Positions 8,052 through 15,135 of a stretch of 18,922 nucleotides of DNA are shown one piece after another. The notes under the pieces are model-generated. The model worked only from the letters and a program-made list of their open reading frames with translations, was not told the origin of the DNA and did not search any database. The position numbers were made by a program, and so were the translations under genes. This DNA is from Planctomycetota bacterium (GTDB lineage Bacteria; Planctomycetota; Phycisphaerae; UBA1845), in NCBI GenBank assembly GCA_022561415.1, contig JADFRH010000012.1:1-18922 (forward strand), in the 5' to 3' direction. The stretch's first letter is position 1; every line of letters begins with the position of its first letter.

Positions 8052-9147
8052 CATCCCGGCAAGCCGGTTTTACCGGTTTGCCCCGACTGTCATCCTGCTG
8101 GCCGGATTCGCTTTTCCTTGCGCTGGGCCGCCGCAGGCGACCTACGCCGATCGCCTCGTCGTAAACGGCACGGAGTATGCCGGGGCCCGGATTGTCGCCA
8201 TGCAGCGCGGGCGTTTACGGTTCCGCCAAGCCGACGGCAGGCTGGACGAGGCCTGGGCCGACGAGGTCGACCGCATCCACGTCGAGCACGGCGGCGCCTT
8301 CATGGACTTCAATCAGGCCGAGCGACTCGTCGCCGAAGGCAAGATGGCCGCGGCGATTCCGCGCTACACCCGGTCACTCCGCCTGGTCGAGGACTTCTGG
8401 CCGGACCTGATCTCGATTCGATTGGTCAAAGCCTGCGACGCAACCGGCGACTTCGACGACGCCGTCGAGCATTTCATACGTGTGTTGCTCGGACCGCACG
8501 CCGGCCCGACCGCAGCCGCGAGGATCATTCCCCAAGGCGTGCCGACGAAACGCAACGCCAAGGTCACCCGGGCAATGGCCCGCATCGCCGCCAAGCTTCG
8601 CGGGGGTTCGGACGTGACCGACGCGCAGAAAGCCCTGCTCCGTCTGTTGCGGTACGAGATTTTGCGTCACACTGGCGACGAGGAAACCGTGGCGGCCGCC
8701 CGTGACGTCGCGACGAGCGCCATTCCGGCAGCGGCGAGATCAACCCAGGCCTATGCCATCGTGCATCACGCTTTGGAGACCCTTCTTCAAAGCGACCCGG
8801 ACGAGACACTCCTCGAAGGGCTGGACGCAGCCATTCGAGACTGCCCGAAGGAATCCCTCGCCGGCTTCCTGCTGCTCAAGGGAAAGACTCTGCTGCGGAC
8901 CGCCGCCACCCAGGAAGACCTTGTCCGTGCCGCATGGCCCCTTATGCGCGTGGCCATCCACCTGGGAAACGATCTCCTGGCGCCGGAAGCGCTCTACGAG
9001 GCGGCCACCGCGCTCGAGCGCATTGGGCGGAAAGGCCAAGCGGCCGATCTGCTGCGCGAGTGCCGTGAGCACCGGAAGGTGAGTGCAAAGACCGGCGCAC
9101 TCGCCAAAGTCGCGTCGGAGCGACTACAATCGACCGTGACCGATTGA
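8026..9147 (+). CDS. Exported TPR-like protein with N-terminal beta domain
   Basis: This 373-residue protein is read from ATG 8026; ATG 8038 gives 369. The start lies inside the VWA gene in another frame, so translation is probably coupled. A hydrophobic segment (about residues 18-35) ending near TYA is a signal peptide. Next comes a small beta-rich section, DRLVVNGTEYAGARIVAMQR to IHVEHG (about 43-90). Helical repeats follow, for example NQAERLVAEGKMAAAIPRYT and DDAVEHFIRVL (about 96-155) and LLLKGKTLLRTAATQEDL later, resembling TPR units. The product should be a periplasmic scaffold. Its position between the VWA and ExbB genes argues that it serves the same complex. Confidence 0.75.
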   Translation: MSRNMISPNIPASRFYRFAPTVILLAGFAFPCAGPPQATYADRLVVNGTEYAGARIVAMQRGRLRFRQADGRLDEAWADEVDRIHVEHGGAFMDFNQAERLVAEGKMAAAIPRYTRSLRLVEDFWPDLISIRLVKACDATGDFDDAVEHFIRVLLGPHAGPTAAARIIPQGVPTKRNAKVTRAMARIAAKLRGGSDVTDAQKALLRLLRYEILRHTGDEETVAAARDVATSAIPAAARSTQAYAIVHHALETLLQSDPDETLLEGLDAAIRDCPKESLAGFLLLKGKTLLRTAATQEDLVRAAWPLMRVAIHLGNDLLAPEALYEAATALERIGRKGQAADLLRECREHRKVSAKTGALAKVASERLQSTVTD

Positions 9148-9154
9148 GGCATCC

Positions 9155-9176
9155 AGCCCCGGCGCCGGGGGCTTTG
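9155..9176 (+). terminator. GC-rich hairpin in the ExbB leader (possible attenuator or processing site)
   Basis: AGCCCCGGC pairs with GCCGGGGGCT (one bulged G), followed by TTT. It lies in the 63-nt gap between the TPR gene stop and the ExbB start, the only sizeable gap inside the operon. It could end some transcripts or protect the upstream mRNA end. The T-tract is too short for a confident terminator. Confidence 0.35.
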
Positions 9177-9210
9177 CCAGACGTATCGAAACCAATAAGG
9201 AGAAGTGCCT

Positions 9211-9999
9211 GTGCGGGTACGCTTGTTTACACTTGCGTGTTTTCTATTGTTGATCCTTTTCGCGATGTTCGCCCTGCCGGCGACCGCCCAGCCGAATGCT
9301 CCCGCGCTGCCCACGATCGGCGAGAAGATCAAGTACTTCGATTTCTTCGTAGTGAAGGGCGGCCCCATCGCGTACGGATTGATCGCGCTCTCGATCGTCA
9401 CGATCGCGCTGACCGTCGAGCACTGCCTCTCCATTCGCGTCGCAACGATGGTCCCGCCCGAGGCGGCCGAGCAGACGAAGACGCTAATCGACAAGGGAAA
9501 GTACCTCGACGCGATCAAGTTCACCGCGGAAGATCCCAGCATGCTCGGCTACGTCCTGCACGCCGGCCTGGTCGAAGCGTCCAAGGGCTACGCCGCCATG
9601 GAACGAGCCCTGGAAGAATCGCTCGAGGACCGCGCCGCGAGGCTCTTTCGCAAGACGGAGTACATCAACATCATCGGCAACGTGTCGCCTATGATCGGCC
9701 TGCTCGGCACCGTGACCGGGATGATCCTGCTGTTCGCCGAAATCCACGCGGCCGACAGCTTCCCCGGAGCCCGCGATGTTGCCGACCGTATCGCCATTGC
9801 ACTCATCACCACCTTCTGGGGTCTCGCCGTTGCCATTCCCGCCCTGAGCATCTACGCAATCTTTAGAAACCGCATCGATGTACTCACCGCGGAGTGCGCC
9901 CTCGTCGCCGAGCACCTGCTGTCGGCGTTCAAACCGGGAGCATCGAACAAACCCACGAACGCATCGAGCCCACCCCAACCTCCCGCGAGTAAGTCCTAA
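9211..9999 (+). CDS. exbB: ExbB/TolQ/MotA-family proton channel subunit
   Basis: The protein is 262 residues from GTG 9211. This start is chosen over the in-frame GTG at 9205 because AAGGAG (9197-9202) sits 8 nt before 9211 but only 2 nt before 9205. Residues 1-27 are a signal-peptide-like hydrophobic segment ending PATAQ, giving an extra N-terminal helix compared with E. coli ExbB, as in many planctomycete and Bacteroidetes forms. Membrane helices follow near 50-75, 154-177 (GNVSPMIGLLGTVTGMI) and 194-218 (ALITTFWGLAVAIPALSIY). The last two carry the MotA/TolQ/ExbB signature and the Thr positions lining the channel. It forms the pentameric ring that, with ExbD, turns proton flow into motion of a partner protein. 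Its stop overlaps the exbD start (TAATG). Confidence 0.93.
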   Translation: MRVRLFTLACFLLLILFAMFALPATAQPNAPALPTIGEKIKYFDFFVVKGGPIAYGLIALSIVTIALTVEHCLSIRVATMVPPEAAEQTKTLIDKGKYLDAIKFTAEDPSMLGYVLHAGLVEASKGYAAMERALEESLEDRAARLFRKTEYINIIGNVSPMIGLLGTVTGMILLFAEIHAADSFPGARDVADRIAIALITTFWGLAVAIPALSIYAIFRNRIDVLTAECALVAEHLLSAFKPGASNKPTNASSPPQPPASKS

Positions 10000-10454
10000 T
10001 GCGATATCGCCGCAGTCACCGTCCGCGTGCCGGGGTCCTGAGTTTCAACGCCACGCCGCTGGTGGACGTGGTCTTTTTACTCACCATATTCTTCATGCTG
10101 ATCACGCGGTTCTCCTCGGCCGAACACGTCCGCATGCAGCTACCCCAGCCCACCGACAGCCGGGCGAAGGTCACGAAAATTCCGGAGAAGATCATCATCA
10201 ACTGCCGTCTAGCGCCGGCGGCCGATCCGCTGGGGCGGAACGTTCTCTACAGCGTCGGACCCAACGCCCCGGAACCGCTGGAGTCGCTCGCGAACCGGCT
10301 CGCGGCGCTCAAGCGCGAGCAGCCGAAACTCTCGGCCGTGATACGCGCCGATCGCCGGCTGCATTACGCTGACGTTCGCGCGGTCATGCAGATCATCGCC
10401 GACCAGGGTATCGAGATGCTCAACGTGGCCGCGCATGTGTCGGAGGACGATTGA
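9999..10454 (+). CDS. exbD: ExbD/TolR-family proton channel subunit, first copy
   Basis: This 151-residue protein has a short basic N-terminal tail, one membrane helix (about 20-38) and a periplasmic domain, the standard ExbD/TolR plan. The essential membrane Asp is present as D23 in TPLVDVVFLL. The periplasmic part ends with the usual strand-helix pattern (SAVIRADRRLHYADVRAVMQIIADQGI). The gene begins within the exbB stop codon (TAATG) and overlaps the second exbD only by its ribosome binding site (GGAGGA, 10442-10447). With ExbB it forms the proton-driven motor. Confidence 0.93.
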   Translation: MRYRRSHRPRAGVLSFNATPLVDVVFLLTIFFMLITRFSSAEHVRMQLPQPTDSRAKVTKIPEKIIINCRLAPAADPLGRNVLYSVGPNAPEPLESLANRLAALKREQPKLSAVIRADRRLHYADVRAVMQIIADQGIEMLNVAAHVSEDD

Positions 10455-10455
10455 C

Positions 10456-10965
10456 GTGCGCATGCCGTGGCGAGATCAACGGACCGGGGGACGACTGCGA
10501 AAGGTCAATCGCCTCGGAAGCTCGCCTCGTCGATCGGCCGGCACGCGCGGCGTACCGATCACGGTGAATCTCGCGCCCATGATCGACGTGTCCTTCCTAT
10601 TGCTGATCTTCTTCTTGGTGACCACCACGTTCGAGCGGGCCGAGGGGATTTTCTCCTCCAAGCTTCCCCGTGATGCCGGCGTGCCCGCGGTCGCCCTGCC
10701 CATCAGCCCCATCGTCGTTCGCATCACGCAGGTCGGCGTCGACCACGACGACTTCCGGATTCGGATCGATCACTTCGACGCCAAGCCCGCCGGCGCGACG
10801 GAACTTGCCGGTCATCTACGTCAGATCCAACGACAACCCGGCTTCGACCAGCAGACCCCGGTTCTCATCGTCCCGGACAGCGCCGTCCGATGGGACCACG
10901 TCATGGGCTGCTGGAACGCCGCCCTACGAGCAGGATGCAAGAGTGTCGCGTTTTCCGAGCCGTAG
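10456..10965 (+). CDS. exbD: ExbD/TolR-family proton channel subunit, second copy
   Basis: The protein is 169 residues from GTG 10456. GGAGG at 10442-10446 is 9 nt upstream, while the earlier in-frame ATG at 10435 precedes that site; ATG 10462 is an alternative. A longer basic N-terminal tail (about 35 residues, many Arg) leads to one membrane helix with NLAPMIDVSFLLLIFF, where D44 is the proton-carrying Asp. The periplasmic domain (LIVPDSAVRWDHVMGCWNAA) is ExbD-like but clearly different from the first copy. Two unlike ExbDs beside one ExbB suggest a heterodimer in the ExbB pore. Its last 23 nt overlap the next gene. Confidence 0.9.
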   Translation: MRMPWRDQRTGGRLRKVNRLGSSPRRSAGTRGVPITVNLAPMIDVSFLLLIFFLVTTTFERAEGIFSSKLPRDAGVPAVALPISPIVVRITQVGVDHDDFRIRIDHFDAKPAGATELAGHLRQIQRQPGFDQQTPVLIVPDSAVRWDHVMGCWNAALRAGCKSVAFSEP

Positions 10966-13756
10966 CCTTATTCGACTTGTCCTTTGGGTGCTCGCGACGT
11001 CACTACCCATCGTCACTAGCGGCAACGCGATCGCTCAGCCCCCACGGACAACGACCCAACCTGCGGAGGAAGATCGCCTGAGCATGGCCGCTTTCCGCGC
11101 CGGGCTCGACAAACGCGGCCTGACCGATCTGCTGGAACTCCACATCAAAGACTATCCGCCGAGCAGCGAAACCCAAGGTCGCCTGATGATGCGCGACATC
11201 AGACTCGCGGAGGCGGCCGACGCCACGCGCCCGAGGCGGCAGCGCGAGCAACACCTCGCCGACGCGAACCTGATTCTCGAAGAGGTCATCGCCGCCAACC
11301 CTTCAGACGCGCGCCGTTTCGAGTGGCGTTTCGATCTGGCGCGCTCGTTGATCTACGAAGAGGCCGACCCCCTGTTGACCAGCATTCTCTACCGCGAAGG
11401 CGGCGACTCGGATCGTCGTCTCCTCGAGGCGATCACGTCGCGCGCCGTCGGCACGCTCTCGGTCCTGTTGGAACAGCTCACGGCGGAGTTCGCCCGCATC
11501 GACGTCCTTCCCGTCGCCGAGTTCGAGCGCCTCGAAGCGAGCGGCTACATCGACCGGGTCGATCGCCTGGAACCGAGGGCGAAGTACCTAATGCTCTGGG
11601 CCCGCTTCTACGACGCCCTGCCCCGAGATGAAGCCGACCCGATTCGCATCGACCACCTTACCGAGCTTGCCGATGCCCTGACGCCGGAATCCGTCATCAT
11701 CAAGACGCCGCATAGTTCGAGCCGCATCCAGGTCCAGGGGCTTCTGCTTGCCGGAATGACGCACCGACGCCTCCACGATCATCAACGCGCAAGACAGAAC
11801 CTCGACCGGGCGATACGAACCGCGCAGACGCTGAGCGAGCCACAGCAGCAGCCGGTCCAATGGGCCGTGACGCTCGCCTCCATCGAGCGCATAAGAAACG
11901 AACTCGAAGACCGCCGCTTCGACGAGGCGCTGCGGCATTCCGAGGTCTTCATCCATGACGTCGCCCCGCAAAGCTTCGGCCTGCGCGTTGTCGCCGCGCT
12001 CCTGGAAAGGTCGGTCTATCGCCGACTTTCCCTAGCGTCCGCGCGAGATCACAAACCCGAGCGAGCGACGAGCTTCAAGGAATCCGCGTGGCAAGCGTTG
12101 GCCGACCTGGCTGCGGCCGAGCCGGAGCATCGCGATGAGCTCTACGCGACGCTCTATACATCCATCGATCCGCAAGCGGACCCGGCGAGCCTCGACCCCC
12201 TCGAGCAATGTGCCTTCATCGCGGGCCTTCTTCACGACGCGAGTGAGAATACCCATCAAACCCAGGAGCGACTCCGCCAGGCCATCGAGGTGGCGCGGCA
12301 CTTTCTCTCGCATACGGACTGGCAAAGCCGGCTTCCTGGCCGACGAACGAATTCGCTGGTCCCCGAGGTGCTCTACAACCTCGCCGTCGCACATTATCGA
12401 AGCGGCGACGAGATAGCTGCAACAAAGCGATTCATCGAAGTCGCACAGTATCATCCAAGTTTCGACCAGGCGTCGTCGGCCGCCGAACTTGCCGTCCAGA
12501 TCGCGTCGTCGCTGTCACAGCGAATTCAGAATTCAAGTCGAGACCATCGCGAGGTTGCCGATCTACACCGTCAAGCCCTCGAACTGCTCATAGCGCAGTA
12601 TCCCGACTCCGAGGCGGGTCGCTACTGGCGCTTCTATTATGCGCAGCTACTTGAAGAAACCGGCGCGTTCGATGAAGCGGCCGATCATTACGCCCGCGTG
12701 AAATCCGATCATGAACGTTATCTCGACAGCGCATTCGCCCAGGTGCGATGTCTCGCGTTTGCGCTCCATGAACGCTCCACGGACGACACGCAGGACATCA
12801 TCGCGTTTCGGCGCGAGTCCAGTGATTTCCTGGCCACCCTGCGCAACTTCAACACCCTGGCGACCGAGACGTTGAACCAGATATCTCATCCAGCCCGGAC
12901 TGAAGCGACCGGCCAGCCGGCCTCGCCGGTCCGCGCGATGCTCGCCGAGGCCCGCGTGCTGTCCGCCGAGGTACACGTGCTGTCACGACTCCCGCAACCG
13001 GCCCAGACGCTCGAAATGCTCGAAAGTTTCGAGACGGACTTCCCAAACCAGAGGACGCTGGCCGGACGGGTATGGCGCGTGCGACTCATCGCCTACGAAC
13101 GGCTCGGGCAGCTTGAAAATGCGATGGATGCCATCCCCGCCTACATGGCCGCTGACCCCGCGCGGGCCGGTCCTACGCTTCAATCGCTCTACCTTTCGCT
13201 CGCCGCCGACGCCGATGATCGGTTTCGCAAGGGCGATGACGCCGTAGCGCAGCGAAAGGGCGACATGGCCCTCGTGCTCGCGGAGCAGGTCCACCAATGG
13301 GCCAGTGAAAACGATGCCTGGGACGTGGCCGGCGGAAAGCGTGCGCTGTCACTGCAACTGGCGGAGGCCAATCTCCGAGCCGGAATGCTCCCCCGCGCCA
13401 AGCAACTGTTCCAGGCGCTGGACCAGAAGAGCGATGCTGCTGCGCAGGTCAAGAATAGCCCCGACCTGCGTTTCGAACTCGGTTACGCCGAGACCCTGTT
13501 TCAACTCGGCGAACTTGCCTCGGCGCTACCCCATTTCAATCGCCTGGCCACCGCGCTCTCCCCCACCGACCCGGTCCGCTGGAAATCGCTGCTTCGCGAT
13601 CTTCAGTGCCGGACCTCACTGGCCCACCCGCCCGCGGGCATCATCAGCGTGATCGAGCAGCAGCGGTTCTTCCATTCCGAACTCGGAGGCCCGCAATTCG
13701 CCCCGCAATTCGAAAAGCTAAAACGCGAAAACCAGCGCCGACTCGACGGCGCGTAG
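10943..13756 (+). CDS. Large exported TPR-repeat protein of the ExbBD operon
   Basis: This 937-residue protein is read from GTG 10943. AGGA at 10932-10935 is 7 nt upstream and the start leads straight into a signal peptide (SRFPSRSLIRLVLWVLATSL, ending near NAIAQ). The frame is open further upstream to 10670, but that part is Ser/Thr/Pro-rich read-through antisense to nothing useful and overlaps the second exbD. Most of the chain is paired helices. TPR-like units are clearest near residues 476-505 (LYNLAVAHYRSGDEIAATKRF), 564-600 (YYAQLLEETGAFDEAADHYARV) and 843-875 (FELGYAETLFQLGELASALPHF). It should be a periplasmic scaffold or substrate-binding partner of the VWA-ExbB-ExbD machine. Overlap with the upstream gene implies coupled translation. 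Confidence 0.8.
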   Translation: MSRFPSRSLIRLVLWVLATSLPIVTSGNAIAQPPRTTTQPAEEDRLSMAAFRAGLDKRGLTDLLELHIKDYPPSSETQGRLMMRDIRLAEAADATRPRRQREQHLADANLILEEVIAANPSDARRFEWRFDLARSLIYEEADPLLTSILYREGGDSDRRLLEAITSRAVGTLSVLLEQLTAEFARIDVLPVAEFERLEASGYIDRVDRLEPRAKYLMLWARFYDALPRDEADPIRIDHLTELADALTPESVIIKTPHSSSRIQVQGLLLAGMTHRRLHDHQRARQNLDRAIRTAQTLSEPQQQPVQWAVTLASIERIRNELEDRRFDEALRHSEVFIHDVAPQSFGLRVVAALLERSVYRRLSLASARDHKPERATSFKESAWQALADLAAAEPEHRDELYATLYTSIDPQADPASLDPLEQCAFIAGLLHDASENTHQTQERLRQAIEVARHFLSHTDWQSRLPGRRTNSLVPEVLYNLAVAHYRSGDEIAATKRFIEVAQYHPSFDQASSAAELAVQIASSLSQRIQNSSRDHREVADLHRQALELLIAQYPDSEAGRYWRFYYAQLLEETGAFDEAADHYARVKSDHERYLDSAFAQVRCLAFALHERSTDDTQDIIAFRRESSDFLATLRNFNTLATETLNQISHPARTEATGQPASPVRAMLAEARVLSAEVHVLSRLPQPAQTLEMLESFETDFPNQRTLAGRVWRVRLIAYERLGQLENAMDAIPAYMAADPARAGPTLQSLYLSLAADADDRFRKGDDAVAQRKGDMALVLAEQVHQWASENDAWDVAGGKRALSLQLAEANLRAGMLPRAKQLFQALDQKSDAAAQVKNSPDLRFELGYAETLFQLGELASALPHFNRLATALSPTDPVRWKSLLRDLQCRTSLAHPPAGIISVIEQQRFFHSELGGPQFAPQFEKLKRENQRRLDGA

Positions 13757-14196
13757 CGCCCGGACCCCGCACCGGCCGTTCTTGCTTTGCCTTGCGCCCG
13801 TCCCCGCACCGGCCGTCTTCACTGCTCGTTGTGGCCAGCAGGCGTGCGCGGCAGCATCGACGGGGCGGACCTGCCCAGCCGCATGCTCCAACCGCGAAGG
13901 AACCAACAGCCCCAACGGGGCGAAATAGCACAGCCCAGGGCAACGCCCTGGGTTCTCGTGACCCATGCGCGCGCAAATCCTGAAAGGGTGGAATAGCTTT
14001 ATCCCGCCCTTTCAGGGCTTGCGTTGGTTCGAACTGAACGATTCCCAGGGCGTTGCCCTGGGCTGTTATAGTCTGCCCTTTCAGGGCAAAGAGGAAGGCA
14101 CGTACATCCGGACCCGACGCCCGTCATACTTCCCCTGTCTGCGTTGACCGGCTACGCACGCGCGCGTAAACTCTCGCACGACCGGGAACAACAGAC
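13757..14196. other. Gene-free region filled with short repeats
   Basis: This 440-nt region has no convincing gene. It begins with a 15-nt direct repeat (CCCCGCACCGGCCGT at 13765-13779 and 13802-13816). It then holds the palindromic cluster at 13910-14087, and ends with about 100 nt of leader for the isochorismatase-like gene in which no good promoter was seen. Confidence 0.7.
13910..14087. repeat. Palindromic REP/BIME-like repeat cluster
   Basis: CCCAGGGCAACGCCCTGGG (13934-13952) recurs as its exact reverse complement at 14044-14062. Each copy is itself an 8-bp hairpin with a 3-nt loop. GCCCTTTCAGGGC occurs at 14006-14018 and 14075-14087, and its arm also pairs with CCTGAAAGGG at 13979-13988. 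A CCCC-AAC-GGGG hairpin sits at 13910-13920. Similar flanks (ATAGCACAG and the reverse-strand ATAACAG) precede both main copies, so the block is an inverted pair of one composite unit. Such elements are known as dispersed repeats in planctomycete and other genomes (recalled, not searched). Confidence 0.75.
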
Positions 14197-14778
14197 ATGA
14201 TGCGACCGAACCAACTCGATGCCGACCGCGCCTGCGTGCTCGTGATTGACGTGCAGGAAAAACTCCTTCCGCTCGTTCGAGATCACGACGCCATCGTGTC
14301 GGCGATCCAGAAACTGCTCACGGCCGCACCGATTTTCGAACTGCCCGTCATCGTCACCGAGCAGTACCCACGCGGCATCGGCCACACGGTCGAAGCAGTC
14401 TCTGCCTGCCTAGAGCGCGGCCGCGATTCGATCATCGAAAAATCGGCCTTTAGCGCCTGGGCCGAGCCGTCGGTTCGAGAAGCGATTCTCGCCGTCGATC
14501 GCCCGCAGGTCATCGTTACCGGAATCGAGACGCACGTCTGCGTGCAGCAAACCGCCCTCGATCTGGCAAGCCGCGACTACGACGTCTACGTCTGCGCCGA
14601 CGCGATCGGCTCACGCGGTCGCGCCGACCACCAGCGCGCCCTCGAGCGCATGCGTCAAGACGGCGTCTGGATCACCACGGTCGAAAGCGTACTGTTCGAG
14701 CTGTGCGGCCGGTGCGACGCGCCGCGTTTCAAGCCGATGCTCGACGTGATAAAACGATTCCCGCCGGCGTCCGGATGA
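14197..14778 (+). CDS. Isochorismatase-fold cysteine hydrolase
   Basis: This 193-residue protein has the normal size of the family. The catalytic triad is visible: D18 in VLVIDVQ, K82 in EKSAFSAW and C115 in TGIETHVCVQQT, in the usual order and spacing. The E-T-H-V-C context and EQYPRGIGHT resemble the YcaC/ISOC1-2 branch rather than true isochorismatases or nicotinamidases. The soluble enzyme would hydrolyse a small amide, ester or vinyl ether; the substrate is unknown. It is followed after 1 nt by the zinc-ribbon gene, so the two form a small operon. Confidence 0.88.
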   Translation: MMRPNQLDADRACVLVIDVQEKLLPLVRDHDAIVSAIQKLLTAAPIFELPVIVTEQYPRGIGHTVEAVSACLERGRDSIIEKSAFSAWAEPSVREAILAVDRPQVIVTGIETHVCVQQTALDLASRDYDVYVCADAIGSRGRADHQRALERMRQDGVWITTVESVLFELCGRCDAPRFKPMLDVIKRFPPASG

Positions 14779-14779
14779 A

Positions 14780-15016
14780 ATGATCGATATCGACGAATAC
14801 GCCGACGAGGAGTGGGTAGACGACGAAGAAGACACCGGCGACGACCTGCTCACCTGCCCCGCTTGCCGACAGGCCGTCCATGAAGAGACGCAGCAGTGCC
14901 CGCATTGCGGCGACTGGATTGTCCCCGTCGACACCCGAGGCCGCTGGCGACGCACCGCCTGGATCGTGGCCGTCGTCCTGGTCATCCTCTCCTTTACGTT
15001 GATGACCGTATTCTAA
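14780..15016 (+). CDS. Small zinc-ribbon protein with C-terminal membrane helix
   Basis: This 78-residue protein has an acidic N-terminal tail (about residues 1-24, mostly Asp/Glu), a zinc-ribbon with CPAC (26-29) and CPHC (40-43), and a membrane helix near 60-77 (AWIVAVVLVILSFTLMTVF) preceded by basic residues. The zinc-ribbon should face the cytoplasm. Its start lies 1 nt after the upstream stop, implying coupled translation. This layout is common for small planctomycete proteins; no function is known. Confidence 0.8.
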   Translation: MIDIDEYADEEWVDDEEDTGDDLLTCPACRQAVHEETQQCPHCGDWIVPVDTRGRWRRTAWIVAVVLVILSFTLMTVF

Positions 15017-15046
15017 GCGACCGCTGGTGTGCGCCGCTGATGCGAT

Positions 15047-15060
15047 CCCGGCGCGCCGGG
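15047..15060. repeat. 14-nt perfect GC palindrome between convergent genes
   Basis: CCCGGCGCGCCGGG lies 31 nt after the zinc-ribbon gene and 76 nt before the end of the minus-strand pseudogene. It could act as a stem for termination in either direction, but it has no T-tract. Confidence 0.35.
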
Positions 15061-15135
15061 ACTACCCAGAATGGCGCGCCAACTCCGAAGCCTTCGGCCA
15101 TGCGGCGATTGTCGTGCGACCGTTGTCGCTGCGCA

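Noticed and set aside
10670..10942. N-terminal extension of the large TPR protein
   Set aside because: It overlaps the second exbD in another frame, has Ser/Thr/Pro-rich noise composition and would bury the signal peptide.
13910..14087. Possible CRISPR array
   Set aside because: The repeats are inverted, irregularly spaced and palindromic, with no regular spacers and no cas genes.
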